Shown: positions 28,297-40,800 of the stretch, one piece after another | Numbering within the stretch: position 1 is the first letter of the stretch | Layout of the letters: every line of letters begins with the position of its first letter | Assembly (NCBI GenBank): GCA_916610825.1 | Contig: OU744454.1 | Span: 15,942,336 to 16,006,335 of the forward strand | Direction: 5' to 3' | DNA length: 64,000 bases | Source of the DNA: Haliclystus octoradiatus | Lineage: Eukaryota; Cnidaria; Staurozoa; Stauromedusae; Haliclystidae | The notes under the pieces: model-generated | The model's database searches: none | Told to the model about the DNA's origin: nothing | Seen by the model: the letters and a program-made list of their open reading frames with translations, nothing else | Translations under genes and position numbers: made by a program

Positions 28297-29699
28297 AACT
28301 GAAATGTTCTCAATCAACACAAATAATTTAAAATATTAATACGTTCATAATAGATTGCTCTTGTTTTGAAGAGGTGTATAGGTTTATGTAAATAAATGTA
28401 TAGATAATAATCAATTTCAATGAAATTTAAATGTCAGAATCACATTGCTAGAATGTCATTATATTATATTTTATAATGTATAAAATATTTTATAAATTAT
28501 TTTAATAACCTCAAAAGGATAATTCTTATAAAACGAAAACAGAAAAAAACATGAGTGTGTCTTTATTTAATTAACCTGTCTGATGTGACCGTTGTAACAA
28601 GACATGGCTGGTCCTTATACAGTTTGAACAATAACCACATTTATCTGTCATTTTCTCTGCCGTTAACCGTCAGCACTAAATTGATCTTGACTCAATATTA
28701 TGATCAGTAGAGTTCCCTGCGGGAAATCTATTGAGTTTATGAACGGTTCATTATCACAGATGATTAACTATTCATCAAAAGTTCATGAAAAATTGGCCAT
28801 TTAACGTCCATGAACCGTTATCATATTGGTATGGCCATTTTAATAGCTGTCAAATCTGATAAGATAGTCACGGGGATTAGCATTTATATGAACAAAGCAT
28901 CATTATTTCAAACATGTGTTTCTCATGACCTCACTTTATCAATGTCTCTATTAATGAGCAGAAAATTAAATTATATCAAATCTGTAATTAAATGTATAGA
29001 ATTTACATTATCCACCCCCGTCAACCTATTTTGGGGCGTCACCCTCTTGAACATGTTACCCTCCGGTCTGACATGTCTCAAAATTTAAATCACAGACCAC
29101 CAGAGATGAAACACGCGGTTTTTATGTCGTCTTTGACTTGCTCCAAGTCTCACCTATTTTATAACGATTTTGATATGTTGGTAAGTAGCCAAAACCAACC
29201 ATCAAAATTCGGCAAATCAACGTAAGCGGGACTTGGAGCCATATCGTCTGAGCTGATCACCATTTACTCTAAAAGACTGGAAACCTTTAAATGGGTATTA
29301 GAGACATTTCATTCAGAAAAGTATATCGATAGTTACAAATTCATATGATGAGACTTGGAGGGTAGGCTAAATATTTCAGAATTTATATAATATAATTATT
29401 GTAATTGAAATTCTCAATTCTAATTATACTCAAGGGAAAACGCCCAGAAATTGACATTTTGGTATCCATGCGATCAGAAGATATCGCCTTTGTGTATTCA
29501 GTTCCCAATGGGATTTATGATGTTGAAAATGACAGCGTATTATTATAATAAAAAAATCATTTCTGCTTCATTCTTTCTTCAGGCAGCATCAATAACGGCT
29601 GCCGTGCAGTTTGTGTGTAGCGAAGGAACTTACTGTTTTACGATTCAGCTGGTTCGGTTTCAACGAGATTTTAAGTGAAGAAAATTGTTTGCTCTCACT
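28297..29699. other. 3' UTR and uncertain region with possible orphan exons
   Basis: An AATAAA at 28391-28396 may end the kinase transcript. A diverged M3 element lies at ~28713-28820. Three stretches could be exons joined in phase 0: one ending at a GTAAGT donor at 29181 (PPEMKHAVFMSSL...), one from ~29435 (GKRPEIDILVSMRSEDIAF...) and one from 29583 (AASITAAVQFVCSEGTYCF...). I do not recognise the protein, the second donor is weak and no start exon is evident. They might be alternative 3' exons of the kinase gene or a separate small gene. Confidence 0.3.
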
Positions 29700-30595
29700 G
29701 GAAACAAGGACACGCCTCATTCTATCCGAAGTGTGCCATGGCATTCACAAGAAGGTAAATATATCTAACCATGAATTTAAATATTACAGTGTTTCTATAA
29801 TATATCACTCTTTTAATTCTATTTTGTTTTATTTTTCATGTCTACGGCTCTACGTCTGGAAACAAGGACACGTCTCATTCTATCCGAAGTGTGCCAGGGC
29901 ATTCACAAGAAGGTAAATATATCTAACCATGAATTTAAATATTACAGTGTTTCTATAATATATCACTCTTTTAATTCTATTTTGTTTTATTTTTCATGTC
30001 TACGGCTCTACGTCTGGAAACAAGGACGCGTCTGATTCTATCCGAAGTGTGCCAGGGCATTCACAAGAAGGTAAATCTATGTACTACATGAATTTGAGTA
30101 TTACAGTTTTCTTTAATATTTCGTTCTTTTAATTCTATTTTTTATTTTTCATGTCTACGGCTCTACGTCTGGAAACAAGGACACGTCTGATTCTATCCGA
30201 AGTGTGCTAGGGCATCCACAAGAAGGTAAATCTATGTAACCATGAATTTAAATATTACTGTACAGTGTTTCTATAATATTTCCCTCTTTTAATTCTATTT
30301 TGTCTTATTTTTCATGTCTACGGCTCTACGTCTTGAAACAATTGGACACGTCTCATTCTATCCGAAGTGTGCCAGGGCATTCACAAGAAGGTAAATCTAT
30401 GTACTCCATGAATTTAAGTATTACAGTTTTCTATAATATTTCGTTCTTTTAATTTTATTTTTTATTTTTCATGTCTACGGCTCTACGTCTGGAAACAAGG
30501 ACACGTCTCATTCTATCCGAAGTGTGCCAGGGCATCCACAAGAAGGTAAATCTATGTAACCATGAATTTAAATATTACTGTACAGTGTTTTTCTA
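29700..30595 (+). repeat. ~158-bp tandem array, six copies, exon-like unit
   Basis: GAAACAAGGACACG-type starts fall at 29701, 29859, 30017, 30172, 30335 (diverged) and 30492. Each unit ends its conserved part with GCATTCACAAGAAG (or CATCCACAAGAAG) followed by GTAAAT, a fair splice donor, and several have TATTACAG, a fair acceptor. Different units carry stops in two of the three frames. The third frame (GSTSGNKDTSHSIRSVPGHS) stays open in most units. The unit may have grown from a real exon, but no gene is established. Confidence 0.75.
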
Positions 30596-31772
30596 TCCGT
30601 TCATGTCATAATTGTGTGTATTGTGCACGGTGCTAATTGTGACTATTCTCTCCCGTCAAAATTGACCTTGAACATGGTACTTAGGAGATTCTCGTGTCCC
30701 ACTTTTTGAAGCAAAAACCAAAGGAACGGTATAATTTACCACAAGCGAGTTTGACTGTGACTGTTCGGCAGACATCACTACATTAAACAAAACGAACCTT
30801 CACTTTTAGCATGAATCATAGATAATTGTGTTGCTTAATATGTGATTGTATTTTTAATATTTTTATTTTACTTGATTGTAGATGGTTTGCGAAGAATGAG
30901 TTTCTTCTGTCCGTGGGTTATCCGTCAAGGTTATCATTGCACCATCAGAAGTCACACGGGAATTTACAAACTGAAATTAATTAATATAATAACTATAACC
31001 ACTTTACGAATTTATGAAATAGATTTTTGATGAGATGTAAATTATGAATAAGAATTTTTTTGTATTTCATTTTTAAAATTTAATGTATCAAATTATAATA
31101 AATATTTTTAAGAAAAAAATAATGAATAATGAAAGCAAATGTTATGTTCTCTGACAGATTAATAAGAACAACAATAATTAAACGAAAGTAAAGTACACGA
31201 TAATATTCACTCTCCCGATCCGATATTGAGATAAAAATCGAGCTGGAATCGGCTGACGTTAAGACTAAGAAAAATCGGTTTCTTACGTAATCTTCTTCAC
31301 ATTATTTGTATTACAGATTCAAAATCGGACAAAAATCGAGCATTTGTTGACGTATTTTTGTCAATTGCGTTTTTCTCGGAAGAATTAGCGTGACAAATAT
31401 TGACGTAACTGAAAAATGTTGCTGAAAATCAAGGTAAATATTGATTCTGCGCATGCGCATTAGTATTTTACTGTAATGCGCATGCGCAGAACGCGTCATT
31501 TGACGCCGTGAGATTCAAATTCACGCAATCATACAAACTACCTGCTACAGGGCTGCTGATCCAGCAATAAATCGTTCAAAAATCGGATCAATTTGACGCC
31601 GTTATTTCAGCCTTGCAGCCTTCAAAATGATCAGCAAAGATCTAGTTGATCTCTACAAATAGTTCTGAAATCCGCAAACATTAAATTTAAGACCCACATA
31701 AGATTACATATCACTATTTATATAATATCAAAAATATTCTTTTTACAATCAATCAGTTGCTTCCTTTAGACA
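30596..31772. other. Intergenic region with palindromic GCGCATGCGC pair
   Basis: No convincing gene. A short plus-strand frame at ~30880-31026 (CPWVIRQGYHCTIRSHTGIY) vaguely resembles a C2H2 zinc finger but lacks a proper Cys pair. From ~31200 the base composition is less AT-rich, with repeated AAAATCGAG/AAATCGG words and GACGTC/GACGCC-type words. Confidence 0.4.
31448..31488. promoter_or_regulatory. Inverted pair of NRF1-like sites
   Basis: TGCGCATGCGCA occurs twice, separated by 17 bp of AT-rich sequence, inside a near-palindrome. TGCGCATGCGCA fits the consensus of the NRF1 factor. It could also be a transposon terminus, since ACGCATGCGCAGAACG recurs at ~38589. Confidence 0.35.
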
Positions 31773-31778
31773 TTTATT
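31773..31778 (-). terminator. Poly(A) signal of acyltransferase copy A
   Basis: AATAAA on the minus strand, ~50 bp past the stop codon. The matching signal of copy B is at 47317-47322. Confidence 0.55.
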
Positions 31779-31828
31779 ATGCGTAATTATCTCTAAGGCC
31801 GTAGAATATATATATATATATATATCAA

Positions 31829-34800
31829 TTAATTGCGTTTGAAAACTAATTGTTCAATGTTCATTAGCGGATATTCCACAAACAGAGCCAAGACAAATGC
31901 GCATGCGTATGACAGGGTTAAAAATGAGCAGAACAGGTAAGCCTAAAAGAAGAAACGCAAGTGAAAAATCAACAAATAGAATGGATAGATAAATAGTATT
32001 AGGGGGTGTTTATATGAGTCAGGCTAGCCAGGTTGAAGGTGTGTATGCCGCCTGTTTATATGGCAGTTTAATCCCACTTTCAGCCAAGCCAGCATTTTTT
32101 TCAAGTTTCCCAACTGAAATAACAAATCTTAATGTTTTATTTAAAATATTAAATTTATTGCAAATAATGATTTAATTTCAACGTCGTCTATTTGAAGCGG
32201 TTGCGCAGATGAAGCGATGACCTGGGCTGGCCCACCAAACTGTGTTTATATGGAGAATTTCCGTCTCCCACCTGGTTGGGCTAGCCCCGCAACCATATCA
32301 ACGCACGACTGTAAAACAATAGACAACAATAGTGAATGTTGATCTCACTCAAAGGTGTCGCCTCACCTTGCCGGGCTGACCCACCTCAAATAAACACCCC
32401 TTAGAGACCTTGAAATATTTCTGATGACTTACAATGCTAAGATCTGTATAATGAAGAGGAATTTGACTTGAAGAAACAAATAGGTAGATAACCAACGGAT
32501 GAAGGAGATAGGCTGAGTATGTTAGTCGGCTGGTTGGTATAAATGCTTTCCACGAAAGGAACCTATTCAAAAGACCTGTAGAGAGATATGAGAAGAAAAT
32601 GAAATAGGTTAATTAACGTTCATTAATGTCATATACTGTCTGTCTGTTCATGCAGGGAAGGTATTTCCATGGCCATCATTAAAATCATGTTGACTATTGT
32701 TGATCTGCCTTGGGGTGGGGTGACATTTAATTGTATTGCCCAGCACTGTTGGTTTATACCAAACAAGTGAAGTGAACCCGCTCCACTGGGTGAAATTTGA
32801 AAATACAAATATAGAAGCTAGCCCAAGTGATAAATAAACAATAGAACTGAAGGTCAGTCGGGTGTGAAAGATATTGCATGACTAACATGAGAATGTAATT
32901 TGTTCTCTCTATGGAGCTGCAAGAGAAATCCTACGAAACAAATACGCTTCGGATCGTCAATTGAAGGAATACAAAGATATGAGCATAAAACATGGCCTAC
33001 TGCACCTTAAACTTGCTTCCAATTTATGGTTACATATCCGGATCGAGCTCCGGTGAAGTCAGCAAATTTATTGTTCAACACACCCCTCAAAGAAAATTTC
33101 TCGGAACGGCCATGGATACAATAGCAAATAATATTTTAGACATGCAGTGACCACTTTATACAGGTGGTCATTGTATAGAGGTTACTGTTTTAAAAGGCTT
33201 GACTGTACTGAGGTATTCCCTGGAATTTTCCTTGGAAATACGATTACTGTTTTTGGTTCAAAAAGAGGATGGAATCTCTCAATCATTAATTTATGATAAG
33301 ATATCTTTCTTGTTATGTTTTTATCGATTCGTTGTACGTATCAAGGCTGCACGTCAGTGACACTTGGCAGTGACAGTCAGCTACAATTGCTGTCACAACA
33401 ATGCCAAAATACCTACCGCCAAAACCTGAATGGCAAGCAAAGACAATCCAGGCAAGAAAACAGCCCCAAGAGAACCGTGAAAATGTCCCATAAAAGACAC
33501 TACCAACATGAGTCATTGGTCTGCCCCCTTTCTTGTAGTTATGCCAATTACCCCATATTGTTGCCATGCCAACAATAGCACCTATACACCAGCCAATCAC
33601 AATGAAGGGCTAAAAGAGAAAAAGAATAACATTTATTAAATAACAAATGAGATAAAACGAACATGTAAAGCATTTTATTAATAGGTGATATATCTTACCA
33701 CTTTGATTGAACGCTTTGGTGAGCATTTCTTGATGAGAATGAAGCCCAAAAATAAGCCAACGATGTATGGTGAAATACGGCAGTATGGTTTAATATAAAT
33801 GTAACTTATAAACATGCCATACGACTTACTGAAATCAAATAAAAAAACTTAAAGACCAAAACAATTAAAATGTGTACGTAAAGTTATAATGAGATTGTAA
33901 TATATTGCAACATCAGTGGCACAGATTTAGATGCAACTAATATCGCAGGACAGTTAAACCTTTGCTCTAAGCCTCTGTTTGGCGTACGGTCCCATTATTG
34001 TAAAAATGAGTTGGTCAGTTACACTATGTATTCAAAAGGTTACAATCGACTCATTCTAACAAAGAAAAATTTTGCTTCGGTTAAAAAAAACATTATTCCA
34101 AGGCAGTGTAGACACATAGAGATACATATAGATTTATAATTATGAATTATTAAGAGAGGATTATTCAAACTGTTGCGTCAGATCAACTTCAACGTCATAA
34201 GTTAGTTACATTATTGCCATTGATGCAGTCTCTTTGAACTCAAGAAGTCGTATTGAAATTGAGTGTACCAATGTTGGATTATTTCATCATGTATTTATAT
34301 TAACTTGAAACAAACAAATACCTACGGATTCAATAGTGATGGTAAACTGTCCATATCTGTTATCAATCCATAATGGTCGATGATGACAGCAGTTGAAATA
34401 AAACCAGTAACAAGAAGAAAACCACAACTAACTAACGCACCAATTGTTTTGAATCTAGATTTAAAATCCATCAAAAGATCAATTCAAAATAAAATGCAGC
34501 CAAATATTTTCAGCAATTTATTAAATGTACATTGTAATTTAAAGTATCTTTTAAATTATGGCAGATTATATTATATTGAATTATAATGGGAGACAAAGAT
34601 GAGGCAAAAGCCTTTTTCCATTACTCAGAGTTTCACACATCTAAGTGGTATCTTCAGACGGTCTGACGGACATTACCGTCTGAAGATCGCAATTGAACGC
34701 GTGAAATTCTGAGTAACGGAAAAAGGCTTTTGCCTCATCTTTGTCTCTTATAATATAATGCTCTGTTTTATCCAATATTGAGCACTTTCATATTCATACC

Positions 34801-37800
34801 GGTATGTGTGTCTGAGTTTACACTCACTATAATTATTTTTTTCAACGAAGTGTCTATTTGACCGGCAGTCGCATCCATTATGGATTCCACATTGTGCGCA
34901 AACAGTAAATTACGTCATTCACTCGTTACAGGGTTAGGGTTAAGATTAGGGTCCGATCACATGATTAAATTTATTTTTGTTTCATCTGCTTTTGTCAGTT
35001 GACATAGATCAGTTGGAGTGAGTCTGACATTCGTGCAGGTCATGCTGGTTCAAGTCCAGGTCATTCCAAAATTTTTAATTTATTTTAATTATTTAACTTC
35101 CAATTCATAAGTTACTATTCGTTCATGATACGCATGCGTTGCTATCCATAATGGCTGCGACTGCCGGTCAAATAGTCAGAGCGTTTTTTTCAATTTATGA
35201 TAATTGTATTAAATTATAAATTGTAAAAATTGGTATCTTTAATATCTGAAATGCAGTTCATGAAACGGAGATTGGGAAACTTATCATAGCTTTTGCATGA
35301 AAAGTTCACAAACATGGTCCGATACAAGAGTTTTGGTAGATTCTAAATTTTGCATCTAAATTTCTTAGATGACGAAGAACAAATAAGTACTGTCAAAGAA
35401 CAAACAAAGATTATTGTCACACAAATAAAAACACAAATACCTTATCATCATCAAAATAACAATTGGGCTCATGATGTAAAATTGCATATCATTTGCTAGA
35501 TACCAACTCCATGAAACACACTGAAAAGAAATACCAAACGAGATGTCATCAAATTGTAGCAACTATCCTGTAGTAAAGTGAAACCTGTATATAACAGCCA
35601 GCTACAAGAGGTAGATAATTTGACCACTATAGACAAGTGGCTGCTGTATAGAGGTGACCGTAACAGGTTTAACTGTAGTGAATAATTTAATAGATGTCTT
35701 ACTTGCATGGGATTATCATGACCCACTATAGACAGGTGGCCGCTGTATAGAGGTGGCTGTTATAACAGATTTCACTGTAGTGAATAAATTAATAGATGTC
35801 TTACTTGCATGGGATTATAATGGCCACTATAGACAGGTGGCCGCTGTATAGAGGTGGCTGTTATAACAGATTTGACTGTAGTGAATAATTTAATAGATGT
35901 CTTACTTGCATGGGATTATAATGACCACTATAGACAGGTGGCCGCTGTATAGAGGTGACTGTTATAACAGGTTTGACTGTAGCGAATAATTTAATAGATG
36001 TCTTACTTCCATGGGATTATAATGACCACTATAGACAGGTGGCCGCTGTATAGAGGTGACTGTTATAACAGGTTTGACTGTAGTGAATAATTTAATAGAT
36101 GTCTCACTTGCATTGGATTATCATGACCACTATAGACAGGTGGCCGCTGTATAGAGGTGGCTGTTATAACAGGTTTGACTGTAGTGAATAATTTAATAGA
36201 TGTCTCACTTGCATTGGATTATCATGACCACTATAGACAGGTGGCCGCTGTATAGAGGTGGCTGTTATAACAGGTTTGACTGTAGTGAATAATTTAATAG
36301 ATGTCTTACTTGCATGGGATTATAACAACCACTATAGACAGGTGGCTGCTGTATAGAGGTGACTGTTATAACAGGTTTGACTGTAGTGAATAATTTAATA
36401 GATGTCTTACTTGCATGGGATTATAATGACCACTATAGACAGGTGGCCGCTGTATAGAGGTGACTGTTATAACAGATTTGACTGTAGTGAATAATTTAAT
36501 AGATGTCTTACTTGCATGGGATTATAACAACCACTATAGACAGGTGGCTGCTGTATAGAGGTGACTGTTATAACAGGTTTGACTGTAGTGAATAATTTAA
36601 TAGATATCTTACTTGCATGGGATTATAACAACCACTATAGACAGGTGGCTGCTGTATAGAGGTGACTGTTATAACAGGTTTGACTGTAGTGAATAATTTA
36701 ATAGATGTCTTACTTGCATGGGATTATAATGACCACTATAGACAGGTGGCCGCTGTATAGAGGTGACTGTTATAACAGATTTGACTGTAGTGAATAATTT
36801 AATAGATGTCTTACTTGCATGGGATTATAACAACCACTATAGACAGGTGGCTGCTGTATAGAGGTGACTGTTATAACAGGTTTGACTGTAGTGAATAATT
36901 TAATAGATGTCTTACTTCCATGGGATTATAATGACCACTATAGACAGGTGGCTGCTGTATAGAGGTGACTGTTATAACAGGTTTGACTGTAGTGAATAAT
37001 TTAATAGATGTCTCACTTGCATTGGATTATCATGACCACTATAGACAGGTGGCCGCTGTATAGAGGTGGCTGTTATAACAGGTTTGACTGTAGTGAATAA
37101 TTTAATAGATGTCTTACTTGCATGGGATTATAACAACCACTATAGACAGGTGGCTGCTGTATAGAGGTGACTGTTATAACAGGTTTGACTGTAGTGAATA
37201 ATTTAATAGATGTCTTACTTGCATGGGATTATAACAACCACTATAGACAGGTGGCTGCTGTATAGAGGTGACTGTTATAACAGGTTTGACTGTAGTGAAT
37301 AATTTAATAGATGTCTTACTTGCATGGGATTATAATGACCACTATAGACAGGTGGCCGCTGTATAGAGGTGACTGTTATAACAGATTTGACTGTAGTGAA
37401 TAATTTAATAGATGTCTTACTTGCATGGGATTATAACAACCACTATAGACAGGTGGCTGCTGTATAGAGGTGACTGTTATAACAGGTTTGACTGTAGTGA
37501 ATAATTTAATAGATGTCTTACTTGCATGGGATTATAACAACCACTATAGACAGGTGGCCGCTGTATAGAGGTGGCTGTTATAACAGATTTGACTGTAGTG
37601 AATAATTTAATAGATGTCTTACTTCCATGGGATTATAATGACCACTATAGACAGGTGGCCGCTGTATAGAGGTGACTGTTATAACAGATTTGACTGTAGT
37701 GAATAATTTAATAGATGTCTTACTTGCATGGGATTATAACAACCACTATAGACAGGTGGCTGCTGTATAGAGGTGACTGTTATAACAGGTTTGACTGTAG

Positions 37801-40800
37801 TGAATAATTTAATAGATGTCTTACTTGCATGGGATTATAACAACCACTATAGACAGGTGGCTGCTGTATAGAGGTGACTGTTATAACAGGTTTGACTGTA
37901 GTGAATAATTTAATAGATGTCTTACTTCCATGGGATTGTCAGCTGGCACAAAATTATTGATATAAAGTAAATTAGTCCACCAGTAAGATTTGCAGCTGTC
38001 AGACAATGCCTGTTGTGTAAACCAAGTAGGACCTTCTCCCAATGAAGGATAGATGTACATTGTGAACAAAATTACAAACATGTAGGTAGGAGTCAATCTG
38101 AAAATAAATAAGAAGAATTCAAAATATATAAAGTAGATTTTTTGTTGAAATTTATTTTGACACATCGTCAACAATTTGACAGCAATACCGTATGTCATTT
38201 AATAAAAAAAAAATCCTTTAAAATGATTTTACTAATATAAATTCTCATCATAATACTATCTTAGGCAAAAAGGAAATATACAATTGATGAATAATATGTG
38301 ACTAATTGGTGCTATTTTTGTAAACTTGAGTGACCATGAATTAGTTGCCTATGTCTACAATCCTACATTGTTGAGTTAATAGAAATAGAATATCGATTTG
38401 GAAGAAATAGCTCTTTCCATTTCAGTAGTCGCACTTTTCAATCCAATGAAGATATAGAGTGGGAATCTAAAATCCTTTGATATAAAAACCAAATCATGTA
38501 AAAACATTGAAGCTATAAATAAGGATGTGGATAGAGTCCCAGGAACCGGGTCTTGATTGAAAAAAGCAAGAGTCACGGTAGTCAAATACGCATGCGCAGA
38601 ACGTTTTTCTGTCTTCAAAATATATAAATAAAACTTTCAATTTTCTTAAACTTTAAAATTACATCATTTTAGAAGTTGTTAAAAGATATCAAACTCATTT
38701 GATAATGACATTGTGGCAAATAGGATACCTTTTGAAAGCTATTCAACATTTGCGGAAGAATAGTAAATGCTTGACTTAGCAGAGATGAGAACTTATATAA
38801 AACCGACGTTGCGTTTATCACGAACGATAACCAACGGAAACATTCAAGACATTCAACAAGTTAAATATTAAATCCCACATTTTTAGACTGAAATTCTTAT
38901 ACTACCAAAAAACCATTGATCAATCATTTGTAATTGTTGAATAATTGTTGAACGATGTATGTTACAATGTAGAAATTGAGCAAGATTTGATATCAGTGCC
39001 CGCAGTTTCTGGCAAAGGGGCAACGTGCATTTTTTGATGTAAGGGTTTTTAATCCTTTCGCAAAGAGTCACCTGAACCAGAAACTTCAAACAGCATTCAC
39101 TGCTAATGAAAAAGAAAAAAACGTAGTTACAATCAACGAGTAATCGAGATAGAGCATGGCTCATTCAGCCCCCTCATCTTCACCCCCTACGGAGGCTACA
39201 GCCGCGAAACTGAGTTGTTTGTGTCTGAACTTTCAAGAAAAATAAGTGAAAAAAAAGGTATTGATCGTGGCATTCTTCTGCACTGGCTGAGAGCTGAAAT
39301 ATCCTTTGATCTTACCCGTTCTGCTGTGCTCTGCATTCGTGGTTCAAGATCTATCAAATCAACAGTCGTAGTATACATACGAAACGTCGAGATTTTACAT
39401 TCAAATGGTCACATCACTGCTTAATTAAATAATGTAAATACAAAATAATTCCATAAACTATAATTATGATATAGCTGTAAAAGTAAATAAATCACATGAC
39501 TGTGACGCTTGTAAATATTTAAGAACAAACTGTGTTTAATTGTGTTATGTTGGACGAACAAACAAACAAGTAATTGTTTTCTGCAAATAACACTAGCCCT
39601 AGCTAAAGCAGCGCTGTTTTCACTTCGTTCCACAAATAAGAATGTAGGGGACCTTGACGAAAACATCTAAAGTATTCTTCATCTAAAGGTTCTTCATATT
39701 CATCGAACGCATATATATATGTATATCATAATATCATTATTCTAAATTGATCTTTGTCATTTAATTTTCACGAAAGAATTTTAAATCCCATTACATCGAG
39801 AAGCTGTGACAGAAATGAAAATACGATATTGATGTTTCACGCTTTGACGCTTGGTGTTGTGCGTGTGCTATTTGATTGCCAGGACTTTAGTTTTTTTAAG
39901 CAAAGACCCGGTTACAGGGACTATATCCACTTTATATAAATAAACGACTCAGAAATTATAAAGGACAAACCTATATGGTAATAGCTGCAATTGATGTTTG
40001 TAGTCCACTATCTGTGTTTCCCTTCAATGAGAGAAGGGAAGAAGGCTGTTCTGAATCCTGGATTGACATTTGTAGGGTCCACAGACTTTTTAAACTTTTT
40101 AAAAGGACCACTTAATAGAATATCTGGCAAAAGGTTAGCTTTCATATTTGTTGACCTACGATCTACAATCTGAATTTAATCTACCCTTCTAGGCTTCTGA
40201 CTTTTTCAGACCCTCCGACTATGCATGCAAATAAAGGAATATTGTGAGATGAAATTAGAGCATATATACAATGACGCAGACATACCTGAGGAATCGATGC
40301 ACGTAATATTGCACCCACGGAAACTTTCCTTTTGCAGAAATTCTACGCAGTGTCAAAAAGGACACCAACAAACCACTGAAATATAAAATAATTCAAATGT
40401 TTTAAATAATCACAAGCAGAGAGACATGAAGGAATGTCAATCAAAACAGGTCTTACCTCAGAAAGAAGAAACTATCAACTGAAAATGGTGCATTTGCAAC
40501 TGGTAAAAACGTAAAACGATAAAGTACATGGAATGCAAATACCAAATTGTCTGTAACTGTAGAAAAATACAAACTGATTATTAGATATACTACTGACACC
40601 GAAGCAATAAAAAAGCGTAACATTTCATAGCATTTCCACATTTTATTATCATGAACATGGATGTTTTCATGGTTTTCAAAAATTTTAAAGGCTTAAAAGA
40701 TTTGTGGTTTCACTTTTTTACATTTTCATGACATTTTCCTGGTTTTGTGTAGGAGGTGAAATTAAATTCATTAGCAAAGTTTTGATAAATATTAAAAACA

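Larger units (their letters stand above)
34583..34753. mobile_element. Foldback element with paired hammerhead-like cores (copy A)
   Basis: The two ends pair over ~50 bp: GACAAAGATGAGGCAAAAGC on the left and its complement GCTTTTGCCTCATCTTTGTC on the right. The inner arms each hold a hammerhead-like motif, one per strand. It sits in intron 10, ~130 bp from exon 11. The copy B counterpart is 50117-50287. Confidence 0.8.

Noticed and set aside
30880-31026. A C2H2 zinc-finger exon (HCTIRSHTGIYK)
   Set aside because: Only an HTG-linker-like string is present; the Cys pair and finger spacing are missing.
33315-33578. An 87-codon plus-strand frame antisense to exon 13 of the acyltransferase gene
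   Set aside because: It is the complement of a well-supported coding exon.
35579-37936. A CRISPR-like or centromere-type satellite
   Set aside because: Units are head-to-tail without unique spacers, the genome is eukaryotic, and the unit derives from the adjacent exon-intron edge and a MITE half inside one intron.
39215-39424. Plus-strand frames inside copy A introns (and the identical ones in copy B), for example starting MFVSELSRKISEKKGIDRGI
   Set aside because: Their conservation between copies is explained by the recent duplication of whole introns; no promoter, splice or family support.
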